Part shown: positions 6,112 through 6,333 of the stretch, piece after piece | Layout: each line of letters starts with the position of its first letter | Numbering within the stretch: position 1 is the stretch's first letter | Source: Candidatus Fibrimonadales bacterium | GTDB lineage: Bacteria; Fibrobacterota; Fibrobacteria; Fibrobacterales; Fibrobacteraceae | Length of the DNA stretch: 6,333 nt | Direction: 5' to 3' | NCBI GenBank assembly: GCA_009777135.1 | Contig: WRMM01000126.1 | Coordinates: 1 to 6,333 of the forward strand | Made by a program: the position numbers and the translations under genes | Notes under the pieces: generated by a model | What the model saw: the letters and a program-made list of their open reading frames with translations, nothing else | Database searches by the model: none | Told to the model about the DNA's origin: nothing

Positions 6112-6117
6112 CCTCTT
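6112..6117 (-). promoter_or_regulatory. Shine-Dalgarno of fliY, decides the start
   Basis: Minus-strand AAGAGG is 5 nt before ATG 6106. The upstream in-frame GTG (6110-6112) overlaps the motif itself and so cannot be served by it. The motif follows the fliM stop codon directly. Confidence 0.65.
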
Positions 6118-6333
6118 TTAATCATCATCGCCCACCTCTCTGTCTATAATGCCTGTGATTTGGAAAGACTTGTTTCTGCCTACAACGCTGGGTTTCCCCA
6201 GAAATTTTGGGCGATCTTCTATGTACATAACCAAATCGGATTGCGCAAGTTTATCTAAAACCATAACATCCCCAACGCTTAGCTGCAAAAAATCCCGAAC
6301 GGAAAGCTGCGTTGCGCCAATTTCTGCGCGAAG
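6118..6333 (-). CDS. fliM: Flagellar motor switch protein FliM, C-terminal 71 residues
   Basis: The frame is open from the window edge to TAA at 6118-6120. The fragment reads LRAEIGATQLSVRDFLQLSV, then GDVMVLDK, SDLVMYIEDRPKFLGKPSVV and QITGIIDREVGDDD. This is the C-terminal SpoA-like (FliN-homologous) domain of FliM, including the GDV(I/M)xLD turn and the PKFxGxPxVVG motif. FliM forms the middle of the C-ring, binding CheY-P at its N-terminus and FliG through its central domain; both of those parts lie outside the window. It is 11 nt upstream of fliY in the same operon. Confidence 0.92.
   Translation of the reverse strand, partial: LRAEIGATQLSVRDFLQLSVGDVMVLDKLAQSDLVMYIEDRPKFLGKPSVVGRNKSFQITGIIDREVGDDD

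Overview
The window holds two convergent gene blocks. The plus-strand block (1-3163) encodes cell-envelope proteins followed by a metabolic dehydrogenase. The minus-strand block (3328-6333) is a tightly packed piece of a flagellar operon. The best taxonomic hint is the gene at 1541: its product carries a FISUMP-type domain, a family named for its many paralogues in Fibrobacter succinogenes. A diderm envelope is supported by a lipobox, an OmpA peptidoglycan-binding domain and a predicted outer-membrane barrel. Fibrobacter itself lacks flagella, so a flagellated relative in the Fibrobacterota (for example one of the uncultured gut lineages) is a reasonable guess. This is inference, because FISUMP proteins also occur in other phyla.

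Plus strand: the C-terminal 129 residues of a glycine-rich, probably surface-exposed protein (2-391); an OmpA-family protein with the peptidoglycan-binding domain at the N-terminus and the probable beta-barrel at the C-terminus, the reverse of classical OmpA (422-1531); a FISUMP lipoprotein (1541-2170); and a PdxB-like erythronate-4-phosphate dehydrogenase with a short C-terminal domain (2198-3163). Gaps are 30, 9 and 27 nt, so co-transcription is possible. A 164-nt intergenic stretch with one weak AT-rich hairpin separates the two blocks.

Minus strand, in transcription order: the fliM 3' end, fliY (CheC-like plus FliN domains), fliO, fliP and fliQ, with gaps of only 2-11 nt. FliM and FliY belong to the cytoplasmic C-ring (motor switch). 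FliO, FliP and FliQ belong to the membrane export gate. The cluster stops after fliQ, with no fliR or flhB next to it.

The most notable observation is a 94-bp inverted-repeat element (4349-4442), built of GTTGAGA-like heptamers and flanked by TA dinucleotides. It sits inside the fliP signal-peptide coding region. Counting one TA duplication it adds 96 nt, exactly 32 codons, with no stop. Removing it restores a normal FliP signal peptide and a normal FliP length of about 253 residues. In fliP mRNA it would form a strong hairpin starting about 18 nt after the start codon.
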